A stretch of DNA of 64,000 nucleotides from Marinobacterium sp. LSUCC0821 (GCF_012848475.1 NZ_CP051666.1:705501-769500); one strand, 5' to 3'. Shown: positions 26,999 through 35,915, counted from the stretch's first letter. Notes: a model not told the origin generated them from the letters alone. Made by a program: numbers and translations.

Positions 26999-27114
26999 CC
27001 TCGTACAGGGCACCAGTGACTGGCTTTAGCCTGTCATCTGCTTTCGAATTGCAATATAGGTTCTGGAAGACGCTGGTATAGCTGATGACAGGCTGAAAGC
27101 CAGTCACTGGTGTT
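26999..27114. repeat. Long inverted pair of REP-C palindromes
   Basis: CACCAGTGACTGGCTTTAGC with CTGTCATC at the left is inverted at the right as GATGACAGGCTGAAAGCC with AGTCACTGGTG. About 50 bp lie between. The right end touches the stop codon of the Sel1-like gene. It sits between converging kdsA and the Sel1 gene and may act as a 3'-end structure for both. Confidence 0.8.
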
Positions 27115-27567
27115 CTAACCAAGCTTCATCTCCCACTTCTGGGCCTTCTCTACATCTACCTCTCTACCCAACTCTCCCTGCGAATAGATATCGACCATAC
27201 GCTGTATCGCAACAGGGTGTCCCTGCTCGGCAGCTGCTTTGTAGTTATCAAAGGCTTTATCGGCAATCTTAAAAATCACAGGTGGATAACCCCCCTCGTA
27301 GAGTTTACCCATCTGGTATTGGCTGCGCGCATCACCACGTTCGGCGGCAGCTTGAATATACAATGCGCCCTGCTCTTTGCTGGCTAGATCTGAACCACGA
27401 AAGTGAAGTAGGAATCCATAGGTCGAGAGGGCTTTCACACTGCCGCGCTGAGCTCCAACCCTGAAGAGCTTCATGGTCTTATCGTGAACCCATTTAGAAC
27501 GACGCGCCAGAGGGCTTCTGAAAATAGCGTAAGCAGACCAGGCAGCCAAATTACCAATTAGCGACAT
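27115..27567 (-). CDS. Sel1-like repeat protein
   Basis: The 150-residue protein begins with a hydrophobic or amphipathic segment (MSLIGNLAAWSAYAIF). It then has two or three Sel1/TPR-like helical repeats, recognised by GALYIQAAAERGDARSQYQM followed by GKLYEGG, and NYKAAAEQGHPVAIQRMVDIY. Such repeats are protein-interaction scaffolds. AGGAG lies 6 bases upstream of the ATG. Its last codon abuts a REP-C palindrome. Partner and role are unknown. Confidence 0.75.
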   Translation of the reverse strand: MSLIGNLAAWSAYAIFRSPLARRSKWVHDKTMKLFRVGAQRGSVKALSTYGFLLHFRGSDLASKEQGALYIQAAAERGDARSQYQMGKLYEGGYPPVIFKIADKAFDNYKAAAEQGHPVAIQRMVDIYSQGELGREVDVEKAQKWEMKLG

Positions 27568-27582
27568 GCTTAACTCCTAGGT

Positions 27583-27613
27583 ACAAAAAAGGGACCTATA
27601 TTAGATCCCTACA
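27583..27613 (-). terminator. Terminator of trpS
   Basis: On the minus strand AGGGATCT, a short loop and AGGTCCCT are followed by TTTTTTG. It lies between the trpS stop and the Sel1-like start. Confidence 0.65.
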
Positions 27614-27650
27614 TTTAAATCAGCTCATTGAGAGATATCAAGCCAGAAGA

Positions 27651-28934
27651 TTAAGCGAGCAGCGATGCCCACTCCGCTTTAAGTGCTTCAAGCTCGTTCT
27701 CAGCTTTCTGCTTAGCCTTCTTCTTAAGCCCTTCAACCTCTTCTGCTTTGGCAGCAACGATTGATTTTGCCTCAGCAGCAGGGTCTGCAGCGTTGGCAAC
27801 CTGATCAAGCAGGTTTTGCACACCACGAAGAATCGCGCGACGACGACCCTCTTCAATACGTGCAATCTCCTCATCTGTAAGCTCTTTCTGCTTCGCTTTC
27901 TCTTGCTTAGCTTCTGGCGCGACATAGGTAAGTGGACGAATACCTGCAGCAATGCGAACTTTATCAAGCAGAGGTGCAGCTTCGGCACGTGCCTTTTCAG
28001 CACCTTTGTGGAGCTCAGCCTCGACAGCATCTAGGTTATTCATAAGATCGTTGTAGCGCGCACGAGGCTCAGCGATCTTAGCATCCAAGAATTCATGCAA
28101 TTCACGCTTAGCATCACCCCATGAGATACCCTCAAGGAAAGCGTTGCGCATCGAAGCTGTTTCAGACTCATTCGCAAAAAGGCTGTATAGCTGGAAGATG
28201 GTGCTATCGTTTGGATCTTTAGGTTCGCCAGGGGCACGCAGATCGGTTTTGATCTGGTTAATGAGTTTGCGTAGCTCATCCGTAGAGGCAAACAGTGGAA
28301 TGGTGTTGTCGTAGCTCTTAGACATCTTACGACCATCTAACCCTGGGATTAGCTGAGTCTCCTCATCAACCTGCGCTTCCGGTAATACAAATAGATTCTC
28401 GTAGGTGTGGTTGAACTTACCTGCGATATCACGCGCCATCTCGATGTGCTGAATCTGATCCTTACCGACAGGAATCTTGTTGGCGTTGAACATAAGAATG
28501 TCTGCAGCCATCAGAATTGGGTAACTAAATAGACCCATAGTGATGCCATCATCGAGATCCTCTTTACCTGAGTCGCGGTTCGCATCAACGGAAGCTTTGT
28601 AAGCATGGGCACGGTTCATCAAACCTTTAGAGCACATGCAGGTAAGGATCCAAGTGAGTTCTGGAATCTCTGGGATATCGGTCTGACGGTAGAAGGTCGC
28701 TTTATCGGTATCCAAACCTAGCGCCAACCAGGTTGCTGCGATCTCACGCGTTGAACGTGCAACACGATCAGGCTCATGACACTTAATCAGGGCGTGGTAG
28801 TCTGCCAAAAAGAAGAACGAGCTTGAGTTTGGATCAAGGCTCGCTTCAATGGCTGGCTTAATTGCACCAAGGTAGTTACCAATGTGCGGGGTGCCTGTGG
28901 TCGTGATACCGGTAAGAACGCGTGTACTGCTCAT
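27651..28934 (-). CDS. trpS: Tryptophan--tRNA ligase, long form
   Basis: The start MSSTRVLTGITTTGTPHIGN is chosen because relatives begin there; two ATGs five codons upstream are possible. It gives 427 residues. The class I HIGH-type motif is TPHIGNYLGA and the KMSKS motif is GRKMSKSYDN. The C-terminal ~95 residues are an Ala/Glu/Lys-rich, probably helical extension that the ~330-residue TrpS enzymes lack; Pseudomonas-type TrpS has a similar tail. It charges tRNA-Trp. The gene is monocistronic, with a terminator 3'. It is not linked to the trpR cluster. Confidence 0.93.
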   Translation of the reverse strand: MSSTRVLTGITTTGTPHIGNYLGAIKPAIEASLDPNSSSFFFLADYHALIKCHEPDRVARSTREIAATWLALGLDTDKATFYRQTDIPEIPELTWILTCMCSKGLMNRAHAYKASVDANRDSGKEDLDDGITMGLFSYPILMAADILMFNANKIPVGKDQIQHIEMARDIAGKFNHTYENLFVLPEAQVDEETQLIPGLDGRKMSKSYDNTIPLFASTDELRKLINQIKTDLRAPGEPKDPNDSTIFQLYSLFANESETASMRNAFLEGISWGDAKRELHEFLDAKIAEPRARYNDLMNNLDAVEAELHKGAEKARAEAAPLLDKVRIAAGIRPLTYVAPEAKQEKAKQKELTDEEIARIEEGRRRAILRGVQNLLDQVANAADPAAEAKSIVAAKAEEVEGLKKKAKQKAENELEALKAEWASLLA

Positions 28935-29065
28935 TGAATGACTCATCATCTATGTAAAAACAAGGCGCTAATTCTACACAGATAAGCAAGCAACTCCCAC
29001 CCTGTTTGCACTTCGGCTTGTAAGTCGGTTTAATTCACAAACCAATTAAATGAAGAGTTGAGCAA

Positions 29066-29335
29066 ATGGACAGTCAGATCCCCTCTTACATCTCGCTTTT
29101 AGGCTTTGCTGTACCGGCAGTTATATTCATCGCAAGGCTAGCAACACGGAAAGCAGCTACCATCGCACATGCCCTATTAATGGCACTTATCTGCCTGTTC
29201 ATAGGATTTCTTGCTGCGGGGGCTACCATTTCAATTATCGGTGCCCTATCACCGGTTGGTAACGCACTGATCGTTTCTGGCGCTGGTATCGTAGCTGCCT
29301 TTGTGCGTTTAGCCTGGATTAAACGTTTCCCGTAG
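29066..29335 (+). CDS. Small hydrophobic protein of unknown function
   Basis: The 89-residue protein has three predicted TM helices (about 7-24, 33-52, 58-80) and ends in the basic tail RLAWIKRFP. No family was recognised. It lies 14 bp upstream of yaaA on the same strand, so the two may be cotranscribed. Coding is supported by frame length, hydrophobic periodicity and close spacing to yaaA rather than by homology. Confidence 0.6.
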   Translation: MDSQIPSYISLLGFAVPAVIFIARLATRKAATIAHALLMALICLFIGFLAAGATISIIGALSPVGNALIVSGAGIVAAFVRLAWIKRFP

Positions 29336-29349
29336 TTTTAGGAAGTTAG

Positions 29350-30123
29350 ATGTTAGTTGTTATTTCACCCGCTAAAACACTCGATTATGAGACCCCATTA
29401 GCCACTAAACAGTTCACGCAACCCGAGTTTACAGCGGATGCGCAGGGGTTGATTGATCAGTTGCGAGAGTTCGCCCCTCAGGATATTGCCGACCTTATGC
29501 ACCTAAGCGATAAGCTATCGGCACTCAATGTGGCGCGCTACCAGAGTTGGAGCCAAGCACATGATGTTGATAATGCGCGTCAGGCTGTGCTGGCATTTAA
29601 AGGCGATGTCTACACAGGACTTAATGCTGAAGAGTTTGAAGAGGCAGATTTTGAATTTGCCCAGAATCATCTTCGTATTCTTTCTGGACTCTATGCCCTA
29701 CTTAAGCCCCTCGATCTGATGCAGCCTTACCGTCTTGAAATGGGCACTAAGCTCAAAAATGCGAAAGGCGCAAACCTCTACCACTACTGGGGCAGCACCA
29801 TTACAGAGCGCCTTAATAGCGAGCTTCAATCAGAAGAGACACCAGTACTGATTAACCTAGCATCTAATGAGTACTTTAAATCGGTACAACCAAAGAATCT
29901 AAATGCTCGGGTTATCAATCCAGAGTTCAAAGATCTTAAGAATGGCCAGTATAAGATCATTAGCTTTTACGCTAAAAAGGCACGCGGCCTAATGACGCGC
30001 TACATCATCAAAAACCGTATCAACAACCCAGAGCAGTTGAAAGATTTTGACTATGAAGGGTATGCCTATAACGAATCCCTCTCTTCTGGTGATAACTGGG
30101 TGTTTACGCGTGATCATGTGTAG
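29350..30123 (+). CDS. yaaA: Peroxide stress protein YaaA (DUF328)
   Basis: The 257-residue protein matches YaaA across its length: [77 protein letters not shown] and [15 protein letters not shown]. In E. coli YaaA belongs to the OxyR regulon, lowers intracellular free iron during peroxide stress and binds DNA. AGGA lies 6 bases before the ATG. No OxyR site was identified. The stop codon is directly followed by a REP-A palindrome. Confidence 0.93.
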   Translation: MLVVISPAKTLDYETPLATKQFTQPEFTADAQGLIDQLREFAPQDIADLMHLSDKLSALNVARYQSWSQAHDVDNARQAVLAFKGDVYTGLNAEEFEEADFEFAQNHLRILSGLYALLKPLDLMQPYRLEMGTKLKNAKGANLYHYWGSTITERLNSELQSEETPVLINLASNEYFKSVQPKNLNARVINPEFKDLKNGQYKIISFYAKKARGLMTRYIIKNRINNPEQLKDFDYEGYAYNESLSSGDNWVFTRDHV

Positions 30124-30302
30124 GAGCGCATTCGCTGTAAGCGAAGCCGCGAAAAATAGAACAAGCCCTGGCACGAGGTTTTGAATAAGCGAACCGTTTC
30201 ACGGTTCTTTCGCGGCTTCCGACAAAGCCGGAATGCGCTCCTACTGGAGATCCGATAACGTCCGCATGTAGGAGTGCCTTCGCCAGAGGCGAAGCCGCGA
30301 AA
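30120..30302. repeat. REP-A triplet, left flank of the ATP-grasp gene
   Basis: Three REP-A palindromes (30120-30154, 30208-30244, 30268-30302) are arranged forward, inverted, forward. Between the first two lie GGCACGAGGTTT and the hairpin GAACCGTTTCACGGTTC. The same ordered module recurs in the same orientation at 31265-31446, on the other side of the ATP-grasp gene. Confidence 0.85.
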
Positions 30303-30402
30303 ATTGAATCGATCGATAAAAAAATATCATCGATCCGCCCCATTCTCGGCAGCTGAGCGCAGGCATATAATCGCGCGCAACTAGTCTATGTAGTCACACT
30401 AA

Positions 30403-31254
30403 ATGCGTCTGATCTCCTTCGATCCTCTGCGTACTTTACATTTTCCACCCCATACGCCGCTCAAACCGAGCCAGGCGATATTGCATAAGCAAGAGATCAG
30501 TGAAGCAGAATGGGTGCTCTACCCTGAGTTCTGGCAGATCAATATGCTCACCTTTGGTTTAAAGGCACGCATCTTCCCCTCCCTGCCAACCTATCTCATT
30601 GGGCACAATAAGATAGAGATGACCCGTGCCTTTGAAGCGGTGGTGCCGGAAAACACTCCATGGACTATCATCCTCTCGAACACACCCAGTCACGCTGAAT
30701 CAGCTTGGGACCAAATGCCGATCCCTTTTGTAGCCAAGATTCCAAAATCGAGCATGGGCGAAGGGGTCTTTCTGATTGAGCAGCGCTCTGACTGGCTTAA
30801 GTACCTTGAACTAACCGATGTTATCTATGTCCAGGAGTACCTACCCATAGATCGCGATATGCGAATCGTCTGGATAGGTGACAAGATCGTGGGTGGTTAT
30901 TGGCGCCTGCAATCCTCGAATGGATTCCACAACAACGTGGCTCAGGGTGGTCAGGTTATGCCAGGGCCAATTCCACAAGCGGCTGCCGAGCTGGTCACCA
31001 AGGTTGCTACTACACTTGGGATAGACCATGCGGGATTTGATATCGCCATGGTCGATAACTACCCGTACATCTTAGAGTTTAACCGTATGTTCGGATCCCA
31101 AGGTATCAACTCCCTACTCGGAGATACCACGCCTGTTATCCTAGACTACTTAACTCGCAAACTCGCTGAAGAGGAGCCACCACATCCCAGGACACCGAAG
31201 GTTGTTGGTGGGCGAAGCACGAAGCGCAGAGCACGACGGATGCGGGTTGCTTGA
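30403..31254 (+). CDS. ATP-grasp (RimK-like) ligase-family protein
   Basis: The 283-residue protein has an ATP-grasp core from about 85 to 245: PIPFVAKIPKSSMGEGVFLI (lysine and glycine loop), VQEYLPIDRDMRIVWIGDKI, GFHNNVAQGG, GIDHAGFDIAMVD and the metal-binding YILEFNRMFGSQGIN. The closest recognised style is RimK or glutathione-synthetase-like amide/peptide ligases. The acceptor substrate is unknown. The last ~20 residues (KVVGGRSTKRRARRMRVA) are strongly basic and run into repeat-like DNA, so the tail may have arisen from repeat insertion. It is flanked by two directly repeated REP-A triplets. Confidence 0.75.
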   Translation: MRLISFDPLRTLHFPPHTPLKPSQAILHKQEISEAEWVLYPEFWQINMLTFGLKARIFPSLPTYLIGHNKIEMTRAFEAVVPENTPWTIILSNTPSHAESAWDQMPIPFVAKIPKSSMGEGVFLIEQRSDWLKYLELTDVIYVQEYLPIDRDMRIVWIGDKIVGGYWRLQSSNGFHNNVAQGGQVMPGPIPQAAAELVTKVATTLGIDHAGFDIAMVDNYPYILEFNRMFGSQGINSLLGDTTPVILDYLTRKLAEEEPPHPRTPKVVGGRSTKRRARRMRVA

Positions 31255-31264
31255 TCGTCGTTGC

Positions 31265-31446
31265 GTAGGAGCGCATTCGCTGAAAGCGAAGCCGCGAAAT
31301 ATAAAAACAAGATTTGGCACGAGGTTTAAATTGGCGAACCGTTGCACGGTTCTTTCGCGGCTTCCCGCAAAGCGTGAATGCGCTCCTACGGGAATATCTA
31401 CATAGTGCGAAGTAGGAGCGCATTCGCTGAAAGCGAAGCCGCGAAA
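31265..31446. repeat. REP-A triplet, right flank of the ATP-grasp gene
   Basis: This has the same module as 30120-30302: three REP-A palindromes (31265-31299, 31355-31390, 31412-31446), a GGCACGAGGTTT segment and the hairpin GAACCGTTGCACGGTTC. The length is 182 versus 183 bp and the orientation is the same. Confidence 0.85.
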
Positions 31447-31472
31447 AAAAAACCGCCAAGGCGGTCTTTTTC
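31445..31472 (-). terminator. Terminator of clpX
   Basis: The stem ACCGCC/GGCGGT is followed on the minus strand by a run of nine T residues, 15 bp after the clpX stop. Confidence 0.85.
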
Positions 31473-31485
31473 ATTCAAGGAGCTA

Positions 31486-32760
31486 TCACTCGTCTGCAGA
31501 AGCTTTGGCTAACTGCTCGTTCTCATAGATGAGAATCGGATCGCCGTTGTGCTCGATCACTCCGCGATCGATCACTACCTTACCCACACCCTCAAGTGAT
31601 GGTAGGTCGTACATGATCTCGAGTAGCTTCGATTCAAGAATAGAGCGAAGACCACGAGCACCTGTGTGGCGCTCTAGAGCTTGCTCTGCAACTGCTACAA
31701 GTGCATCTTCACGGAACTCAACTTCAACACCTTCCATCTCAAACAGCGCTTTGTACTGTTTAACAAGGCTGTTTTTAGGTTCAGTTAGAATCTGAATCAA
31801 CGCATCTTTATCAAGTTCAGAAAGTGTAGCAATCATCGGTAGACGACCAATGAACTCTGGGATCAAACCAAACTTCACTAGATCTTCAGCTTCCACCTCA
31901 TGGAGACGCTCGACACCCTTCTCATCATCTTTACTGCGAACAGTTGCGCTGAAGCCAATTGAGCTCTTCTCGCTACGCTCTGCAATTACCTTCTCTAGGC
32001 CCGCAAAGGCACCACCAACGATGAACAGGATGTTTGAGGTGTCTACCTGTAAAAACTCCTGTTGCGGATGTTTACGGCCACCCTGTGGCGGCACAGAGGC
32101 AACAGTACCCTCTATAAGCTTCAACAATGCCTGCTGAACGCCTTCACCCGATACATCGCGAGTAATTGATGGATTATCTGACTTACGAGAGATCTTATCG
32201 ATCTCATCGATGTAGACGATACCTATCTGCGCTTTCTCGACGTCGTAATCACACTTCTGCAAAAGCTTCTGAATGATATTCTCAACATCTTCCCCTACGT
32301 AGCCAGCTTCTGTAAGTGTCGTAGCATCAGCCATAGTAAAGGGTACATTGAGCATACGAGCCAGACTCTGCGCTAGCAGGGTCTTACCGCTACCTGTTGG
32401 GCCGATTAGCAATATGTTCGATTTGCTAAGCTCAACATCCGCACCCGCTTTACCTTTGTAACGTAGGCGCTTGTAGTGGTTGTAAACAGCGACTGCAAGA
32501 ACACGCTTAGCGCGCTCTTGGCCGATTACATAGTCATCTAGGTTCGCTTTAATCTCACTCGGAACAGGAAGGTGCTCATCATCGCCCGCCTCTTCCACTT
32601 CGGTAAGCTCTTCGGTGATGATGTCGTTACATAGGTCGACACACTCATCACAGATAAATACTGAAGGACCAGCAATCAGCTTGCGTACTTCATCTTGGCT
32701 TTTGCCACAAAATGAACAGTAGAGCTTGCTGTCGTTCTGATCGTTGTTCTCTTCAGACAT
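31486..32760 (-). CDS. clpX: ATP-dependent Clp protease ATP-binding subunit ClpX
   Basis: The 424-residue protein matches E. coli ClpX (424). The N-terminal zinc finger is [11 protein letters not shown] with CDECVDLC. The AAA+ domain has Walker [11 protein letters not shown], Walker [10 protein letters not shown], pore loop GYVGEDVE and the ClpP-docking IGF-type loop within KSSIGFSA. It unfolds tagged substrates and feeds them into ClpP. The order tig-clpP-clpX is standard. 72 bp separate it from clpP. Confidence 0.97.
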   Translation of the reverse strand: MSEENNDQNDSKLYCSFCGKSQDEVRKLIAGPSVFICDECVDLCNDIITEELTEVEEAGDDEHLPVPSEIKANLDDYVIGQERAKRVLAVAVYNHYKRLRYKGKAGADVELSKSNILLIGPTGSGKTLLAQSLARMLNVPFTMADATTLTEAGYVGEDVENIIQKLLQKCDYDVEKAQIGIVYIDEIDKISRKSDNPSITRDVSGEGVQQALLKLIEGTVASVPPQGGRKHPQQEFLQVDTSNILFIVGGAFAGLEKVIAERSEKSSIGFSATVRSKDDEKGVERLHEVEAEDLVKFGLIPEFIGRLPMIATLSELDKDALIQILTEPKNSLVKQYKALFEMEGVEVEFREDALVAVAEQALERHTGARGLRSILESKLLEIMYDLPSLEGVGKVVIDRGVIEHNGDPILIYENEQLAKASADE

Positions 32761-32832
32761 CCGATTTCCTCTTAATCGCTTTAGCTTCTCAGCTAAGGAG
32801 TGCGGCCGCTAACGGACCGCATTAAAATTTCG

Positions 32833-33501
32833 TTAGGCTTCGTTACGGCTTGAAAGCACTTTATCAGCAAGACCAAACTCAACAGCTTGGGTCGCTGATA
32901 GGAAGGTATCGTGCTTCATGATCTCGTAGAGCTCATCGTACGATTTACCAGCAGTGTTACGCTCTGCGTAGATCTCTGTCAGACGATCGTTAAGACGCTT
33001 AGCCTCTTCCATGTGACGACGAGCATCTTCAAACTCAAGCTCTTGCACATGGACTGAACCGCGAGTACCTGGGGTACCAGAGCTCACACGGTGAATCATG
33101 GTACGCGATTCAGGTAACAAGAAGCGTTTACCCTTAGCACCTGCCATAGCAAGGAATGAGCCCATGCTGGCAGCTTGACCCAACACCATAGTGCTCACGT
33201 CAGGCTTGATAAACTGCATCGTATCGTAGATCGCCATGCCGGCAGTCACTGAACCGCCTGGTGAGTTGATGTAGAGGTGGATATCCTTATCTGGATTCTC
33301 TGCCTCTAAGAACAACATCTGCGCAACAATAAGGTTGGCCATGTGATCTTCAACAGGACCTACCATAAAAATGACACGCTCTTTCAGCAGGCGTGAATAG
33401 ATATCATAAGCACGCTCACCACGTGAACTCTGCTCAACAACCATCGGTACCAAACCGCTATTCACAATCTCATCGCTGCGGCCTGTGTAGATATCTGACA
33501 T
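32833..33501 (-). CDS. clpP: ATP-dependent Clp protease proteolytic subunit, with unusual handle region
   Basis: This is the serine-protease chamber subunit of ClpXP and ClpAP, 222 residues (E. coli 207). The first two thirds are canonical ([41 protein letters not shown]). The triad is intact: S112, H137 (MIHRV) and D198 (KHDTFLSA). Between His and Asp there are 60 residues rather than 48. The usual QPLGG...ATD handle is replaced by [16 protein letters not shown], making a handle helix about 12 residues longer. Subunit-ring contacts may therefore differ from E. coli ClpP. It lies between tig and clpX with a terminator-like hairpin upstream. Confidence 0.93.
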   Translation of the reverse strand: MSDIYTGRSDEIVNSGLVPMVVEQSSRGERAYDIYSRLLKERVIFMVGPVEDHMANLIVAQMLFLEAENPDKDIHLYINSPGGSVTAGMAIYDTMQFIKPDVSTMVLGQAASMGSFLAMAGAKGKRFLLPESRTMIHRVSSGTPGTRGSVHVQELEFEDARRHMEEAKRLNDRLTEIYAERNTAGKSYDELYEIMKHDTFLSATQAVEFGLADKVLSSRNEA

Positions 33502-33533
33502 CTAGCTATTTCCTTTTATAGACGCTAAAAACT

Positions 33534-33575
33534 AAAAAACGACAGTCAGCCTAAGCTAACTGCCGTTTTTTGTCG
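33534..33575 (-). terminator. Terminator/attenuator between tig and clpP
   Basis: On the minus strand AACGGCAGTTAGC pairs fully (with G-U pairs) with GCTGACTGTCGTT and is followed by TTTTTAGTTTTTAG. It should end most tig transcripts, leaving clpP to a partial read-through or its own promoter. Confidence 0.75.
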
Positions 33576-33630
33576 ATGATCTATTTAACTAATTATGACT
33601 AGGTCGTTAATTAGATCTCGTGCTCAACAA

Positions 33631-34935
33631 TTACTGCTGAGCTGGCTGAATAGCTTCTTCGTAGCTAACTTTTACTTCTTTCACCTTAGCAGATGCAAGA
33701 AGGTGGTCAACTACCTGATCTTCAAGTACTAGGCTGCGGATCTGGTTAAGCATCTGCTCGTTGCCTTTGTAGTAGTTGATCACTTCATCAGCATCCTGGT
33801 AGCTGTCTGCGATCTCTGCAAGCATTGCATCAACACGCGAATCATCAGCTTCCAAAGCACCCGCTTTGATCACTTCCTGAACTAGAAGGCCTACAGTTAC
33901 ACGACGCTTAGCCTGCTCTTCAAATAGCTCTTTAGGAAGCGTATTTGGATCGATCTTAGCGTTGCCGCCGAACTGCTGTACTGCCTGCTGACGAAGGTTG
34001 TTGATCTCATCGTCAATCATAGCTTCTGGTACGGTGATTTCGTTCTGAGCGATCAGTGCATCGAACACTGCAGTCTTAACTTTAGTTTTAAGAGCGTGGT
34101 TCATCTCACGAGCCATGTTCTTTTCAACTTCAGCTTTGAAGCTCTCTTCGTCTGCGCTCTCTACGCCAAACTTAGAGAAGAACTCTTCGTTAAGCTCTGG
34201 TAGTTCCTGCTTAGACACTTCGTTAAGTTTGATCTTGAATGTAGCCGCTTTACCTTTAAGGTTTTCAGCGTGGTACTCTTCAGGGAAAGTCACTTCGATA
34301 TCGAACTCTTCACCCTTCTTCTTACCAACGATGCCATCTTCAAAACCAGGAATCATGCTGCCTGAACCAAGAACAAGGTCCTGACCTTCAGCTTTACCGC
34401 CTTCGAACGCTTCACCATCAACGAAACCTTCGAAATCGATGTTAACCTGCATACCCTCTTTAGCCATGCCACGAGTCGCTTTGAACGTACCCTGCTGCTT
34501 GCGAAGAGTGTCGATCATGTTTTTAACGTCAGCTGCTTTGATAGAAGCAGTTGGTTTCTCAACAGTTACACCTTTAAGATCTTTCAGTTCGATCTCTGGG
34601 TAAACATCAAACGTTGCAACGTACTGGAAGTCTTCGCCTTCTTTGTCGTTTTTGAACTCAATGCTTGGCATACCAGCTGGCATTAGCGACTCTTTCTGTA
34701 CCGCTTCGAAGTAAGTCTCTTGCACAACTTTGTTTAGAACTTCGTAGCGAATCGCATCGCCGTACATACGCTTGATAACAGACGCTGGTACTTTACCTGG
34801 GCGGAAACCATCCATACGACGAGTACGTGCCTGCTGTGCAACCTGCTTGTTCACGTCTTGGTCAATACGTTCTGCCGGAACAGTTACAGTAATTTGGCGC
34901 TGAAGGCCTGAAGTAGTCTCAACAGAAACTTGCAT
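33631..34935 (-). CDS. tig: Trigger factor, ribosome-associated chaperone and prolyl isomerase
   Basis: The start MQVSVETTSGLQRQ (34935) is chosen because GAGGAA stands 7 bases upstream and homologues begin there. It gives 434 residues, near E. coli's 432. Domains in order: ribosome-binding N domain with the signature GFRPGKVP (about 43-50), the FKBP-like isomerase domain (about 160-245, MQVNIDFEGFVDGEAFEGG), and the helical C-terminal chaperone arms. It binds nascent chains at the ribosome exit. It is first in the tig-clpP-clpX locus; a candidate promoter lies at 35044-35072. Confidence 0.96.
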   Translation of the reverse strand: MQVSVETTSGLQRQITVTVPAERIDQDVNKQVAQQARTRRMDGFRPGKVPASVIKRMYGDAIRYEVLNKVVQETYFEAVQKESLMPAGMPSIEFKNDKEGEDFQYVATFDVYPEIELKDLKGVTVEKPTASIKAADVKNMIDTLRKQQGTFKATRGMAKEGMQVNIDFEGFVDGEAFEGGKAEGQDLVLGSGSMIPGFEDGIVGKKKGEEFDIEVTFPEEYHAENLKGKAATFKIKLNEVSKQELPELNEEFFSKFGVESADEESFKAEVEKNMAREMNHALKTKVKTAVFDALIAQNEITVPEAMIDDEINNLRQQAVQQFGGNAKIDPNTLPKELFEEQAKRRVTVGLLVQEVIKAGALEADDSRVDAMLAEIADSYQDADEVINYYKGNEQMLNQIRSLVLEDQVVDHLLASAKVKEVKVSYEEAIQPAQQ

Positions 34936-35043
34936 GGAATTCCTCATTCATTGTTTCGAGTTTATTAATCGCTGCAGACTTGAAGTCGTAACCCGTAAAA
35001 GCCACTTAATGAGTCAGCAAACGCTTTAAAATTTAAGCGCGAA

Positions 35044-35072
35044 ATTTTCCGGTAACTTAGCGCAATAGTCAA
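35044..35072 (-). promoter_or_regulatory. Candidate sigma-70 promoter of tig
   Basis: On the minus strand TTGACT, a 17-bp spacer and GAAAAT lie about 110 bp before the tig start. Confidence 0.45.
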
Positions 35073-35131
35073 GTAAAGAGACCTAACCTGCGAGTCAAAA
35101 GAGAAGTTTGGGGAGATTAAATGGCTAGAAA

Positions 35132-35156
35132 CAAAAAATCCCCAGAACGGGGATGC
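35132..35156 (-). terminator. Terminator of the tRNA operon
   Basis: On the minus strand ATCCCC, the loop GTTC and TGGGGAT are followed by TTTTTTG, about 50 bp after the last tRNA-Leu. Confidence 0.85.
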
Positions 35157-35205
35157 AGTGCAGAGTCAAAACAGGGGGTTAAAACACTGGGTGTTTAGTA
35201 AGTAA

Positions 35206-35290
35206 TGGTGCGGACGGAGAGACTCGAACTCTCACACCTCGCGGCGCTGGAACCTAAATCCAGTGCGTCTACCAATTCCGCCACGTCCGC
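35206..35290 (-). tRNA. tRNA-Leu(TAG), copy 2
   Basis: Class II tRNA with acceptor GCGGACG/CGTCCGC, anticodon TAG within CTGGATTTAGGTTCCAG, T arm GAGAGTTCGAGTCTC, discriminator A and encoded CCA. It is identical to the copy at 35332-35416, indicating recent duplication or gene conversion. It is the last gene of the tRNA operon. Confidence 0.95.
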
Positions 35291-35331
35291 ACATACTTAC
35301 AACACATAGCTCAGAAACATACCCCACAAAG

Positions 35332-35416
35332 TGGTGCGGACGGAGAGACTCGAACTCTCACACCTCGCGGCGCTGGAACCTAAATCCAGTGCGTCTACCA
35401 ATTCCGCCACGTCCGC
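35332..35416 (-). tRNA. tRNA-Leu(TAG), copy 1
   Basis: Same sequence as the copy at 35206-35290, with CCA encoded. It follows tRNA-His and precedes the second copy by 41 bp. Confidence 0.95.
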
Positions 35417-35438
35417 ATGTTTCTTTGCTCAAGACAAA

Positions 35439-35515
35439 TGGGGTGGACGATGGGGCTCGAACCCACGACCACCGGAATCACAATCCGGGGCTCTACCAAC
35501 TGAGCTACGCCCACC
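35439..35515 (-). tRNA. tRNA-His(GTG)
   Basis: Anticodon GTG in GGATTGTGATTCC; acceptor GTGGGCG pairs with CGTCCAC; the discriminator is C and an extra G at position -1 is encoded, both hallmarks of tRNA-His. CCA is encoded. Confidence 0.95.
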
Positions 35516-35544
35516 ATAATTTGTCTTCTCATCGGACAGAGAGC

Positions 35545-35621
35545 TGGCGCACCCGGCAGGGTTCGAACCTGCAACCTACGGCTTAGAAGGCCGTTGCTCT
35601 ATCCAATTGAGCTACGGGCGC
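35545..35621 (-). tRNA. tRNA-Arg(TCT)
   Basis: Acceptor GCGCCCG pairs with CGGGTGC (one G-U); anticodon TCT in CGGCCTTCTAAGCCG; T arm GCAGGTTCGAACCCTGC; discriminator G; CCA encoded. It is first in the operon Arg-His-Leu-Leu. The corresponding tRNA-Pro found in related clusters is absent. Confidence 0.95.
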
Positions 35622-35691
35622 TTCAGAGCTGCCCGACTCCTCAGACAACTGCAAACACTTATAAATAAGGCTGCTTGCTGAAGAGGTGCGT

Positions 35692-35720
35692 ATCCTACGA
35701 CCTGACCTGCAGAGGGTCAA
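35692..35720 (-). promoter_or_regulatory. Promoter of the tRNA operon
   Basis: On the minus strand TTGACC, a 17-bp spacer and TAGGAT are followed by a GC-rich discriminator (ACGCACC). The predicted start is about 60 bp before tRNA-Arg. Confidence 0.65.
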
Positions 35721-35831
35721 TACCCTACTTTACTTTTTTGATAATTTTTTTTGGGTTTGGTTAATAGTTGATCAGAAACCGGTAAATTGGCGGGCTTTAC
35801 AGGAGTCTCTGGAAGACGGTGGGATGGCGGA

Positions 35832-35912
35832 TGACAGGCTAAAGGCCTGTCACCGGAGTGTCGAATTCGCTACGGAGTCGCGGTGACCGGCTTTCAGCCT
35901 GTCATCCGCTTT
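35832..35912. repeat. REP-C pair
   Basis: GATGACAGGCTAAAGGCCTG with TCACCGG is inverted as CGGTGACCGGCTTTCAGCC with TGTCATC. The left copy lies after GTGGGATGGCG. It is part of a gene-free stretch (35622-36093) that otherwise holds only the tRNA promoter, element E copy 6 and a REP-A pair. Confidence 0.75.
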
Positions 35913-35915
35913 GTA

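Noticed and set aside
31136-31474. Open frames of 60-112 codons in REP-rich gaps (also at 22097-22357, 30104-30343, 36023-36454, 52485-52697)
   Set aside because: Their proteins are translated REP-A palindromes (RLRFQRMRSY, SRRSAFT, KPRKN) that recur at every cluster. No start signals or family match.
32833-33501. Loss of the catalytic aspartate in ClpP
   Set aside because: A first alignment placed Ile at the Asp position. Counting against E. coli ClpP (precursor D185 in ERDRF) shows the Asp is kept as D198 in KHDTF; only the handle differs.
35263-35586. Open frame of 107 codons over the tRNA cluster
   Set aside because: It reads the antisense of tRNA-Leu, tRNA-His and tRNA-Arg (RLPIPPRPH repeated). 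It is not a gene.
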